This document shows positions 15,482 to 15,547 of a stretch of 15,547 bases of DNA, in pieces; the stretch's first letter is position 1; every line of letters begins with the position of its first letter. The stretch spans positions 49,601-65,147 of the forward strand of contig DEHV01000067.1 of NCBI GenBank assembly GCA_002352105.1. The letters run 5' to 3'. This DNA comes from Chitinophagaceae bacterium UBA2791. Its GTDB lineage: Bacteria > Bacteroidota > Bacteroidia > Chitinophagales > Chitinophagaceae. Below the pieces are notes generated by a model. That model saw only the letters and a program-made list of their open reading frames with translations, was not told the origin of the DNA and did not search any database. The translations under genes were made by a program, and so were the position numbers.

Positions 15482-15547
15482 CTAGCGTATCCTGCCCGAA
15501 CCTGCAAATCTTTTCGAGAAATAACTATCATCCAGGTCGCTGATCAT
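15482..15547 (-). CDS. Possible 3' end of a minus-strand gene
   Basis: A minus-strand frame is open from the right window edge to a TAG at 15484-15482 and encodes 21 residues ending LDDSYFSKRFAGSGRIR. It ends 5 bp from the flippase stop, giving a compact convergent junction like the others here. Twenty-one codons are too few to prove coding, and I do not recognise the family. The first codon seen is ATG, but translation probably starts outside the window. Confidence 0.4.
   Translation of the reverse strand: MISDLDDSYFSKRFAGSGRIR

Noticed and set aside
1..15547. CRISPR arrays, tRNA or rRNA genes, insertion sequences
   Set aside because: No regularly spaced repeats, cloverleaf sequences, rRNA stretches or transposase motifs were seen on either strand.

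Overview
This 15.5 kb window looks like chromosomal DNA from a Bacteroidota bacterium, most likely of the Chitinophagaceae/Sphingobacteriia type. That rests on protein flavour (a MutS2 of the Bacteroidota subfamily, a short M1 peptidase with a GMEH motif, a Wzy-like protein with a GSGPGSFN loop motif), the lack of Shine-Dalgarno sequences before most starts, and two exact matches to the Bacteroidota -7 promoter box TAnnTTTG. The taxon is inferred from sequence character; no database search was run. There are no rRNA, tRNA, CRISPR or recognisable insertion-sequence features.

Bases 1-6787 are surface-polysaccharide (EPS/capsule/O-antigen type) genes. On the + strand a GT4 glycosyltransferase, cut by the window edge, overlaps a Wzy/O-antigen-ligase-like membrane protein. 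These converge, with overlapping 3' ends, on two minus-strand genes: a CDP-tyvelose/paratose 2-epimerase-like SDR, and upstream of it a 495-residue fusion of a monotopic phosphoglycosyl transferase with a WecG/TagA/CpsF glycosyltransferase. A 702-bp gene-free region with a perfect 11-bp inverted repeat separates these from a + strand WbpP/TviC-type UDP-HexNAc 4-epimerase. A plausible pathway is: the 4-epimerase supplies a nucleotide sugar, the fusion protein loads the first sugar phosphate on the lipid carrier and may add the second sugar, the GT4 extends the unit, and the Wzy-like protein polymerises it.

Bases 6788-15547 are mixed housekeeping and envelope genes: a two-CBS-domain protein (+) ending in a strong intrinsic terminator that overlaps the 3' end of a convergent mutS2 lacking its Smr domain (-); a divergent lipoprotein-type msrA (+); an oligopeptide-binding lipoprotein of the SBP_bac_5 family with no permease beside it (-); and, divergent from that across only 45 bp, an M1 metallopeptidase (+) overlapping a MOP-superfamily polysaccharide flippase-like gene (+). 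The last 66 bases hold a possible 3' end of another minus-strand gene.

The most notable items are the two-enzyme fusion that could couple the first two steps of glycan assembly, the epimerase with Phe at the usual catalytic Tyr position, the structured gene-free region at 5093-5794, and the Smr-less MutS2 whose stop codon lies in the loop of its neighbour's terminator. I did not find a clearly new defence or mobile system.
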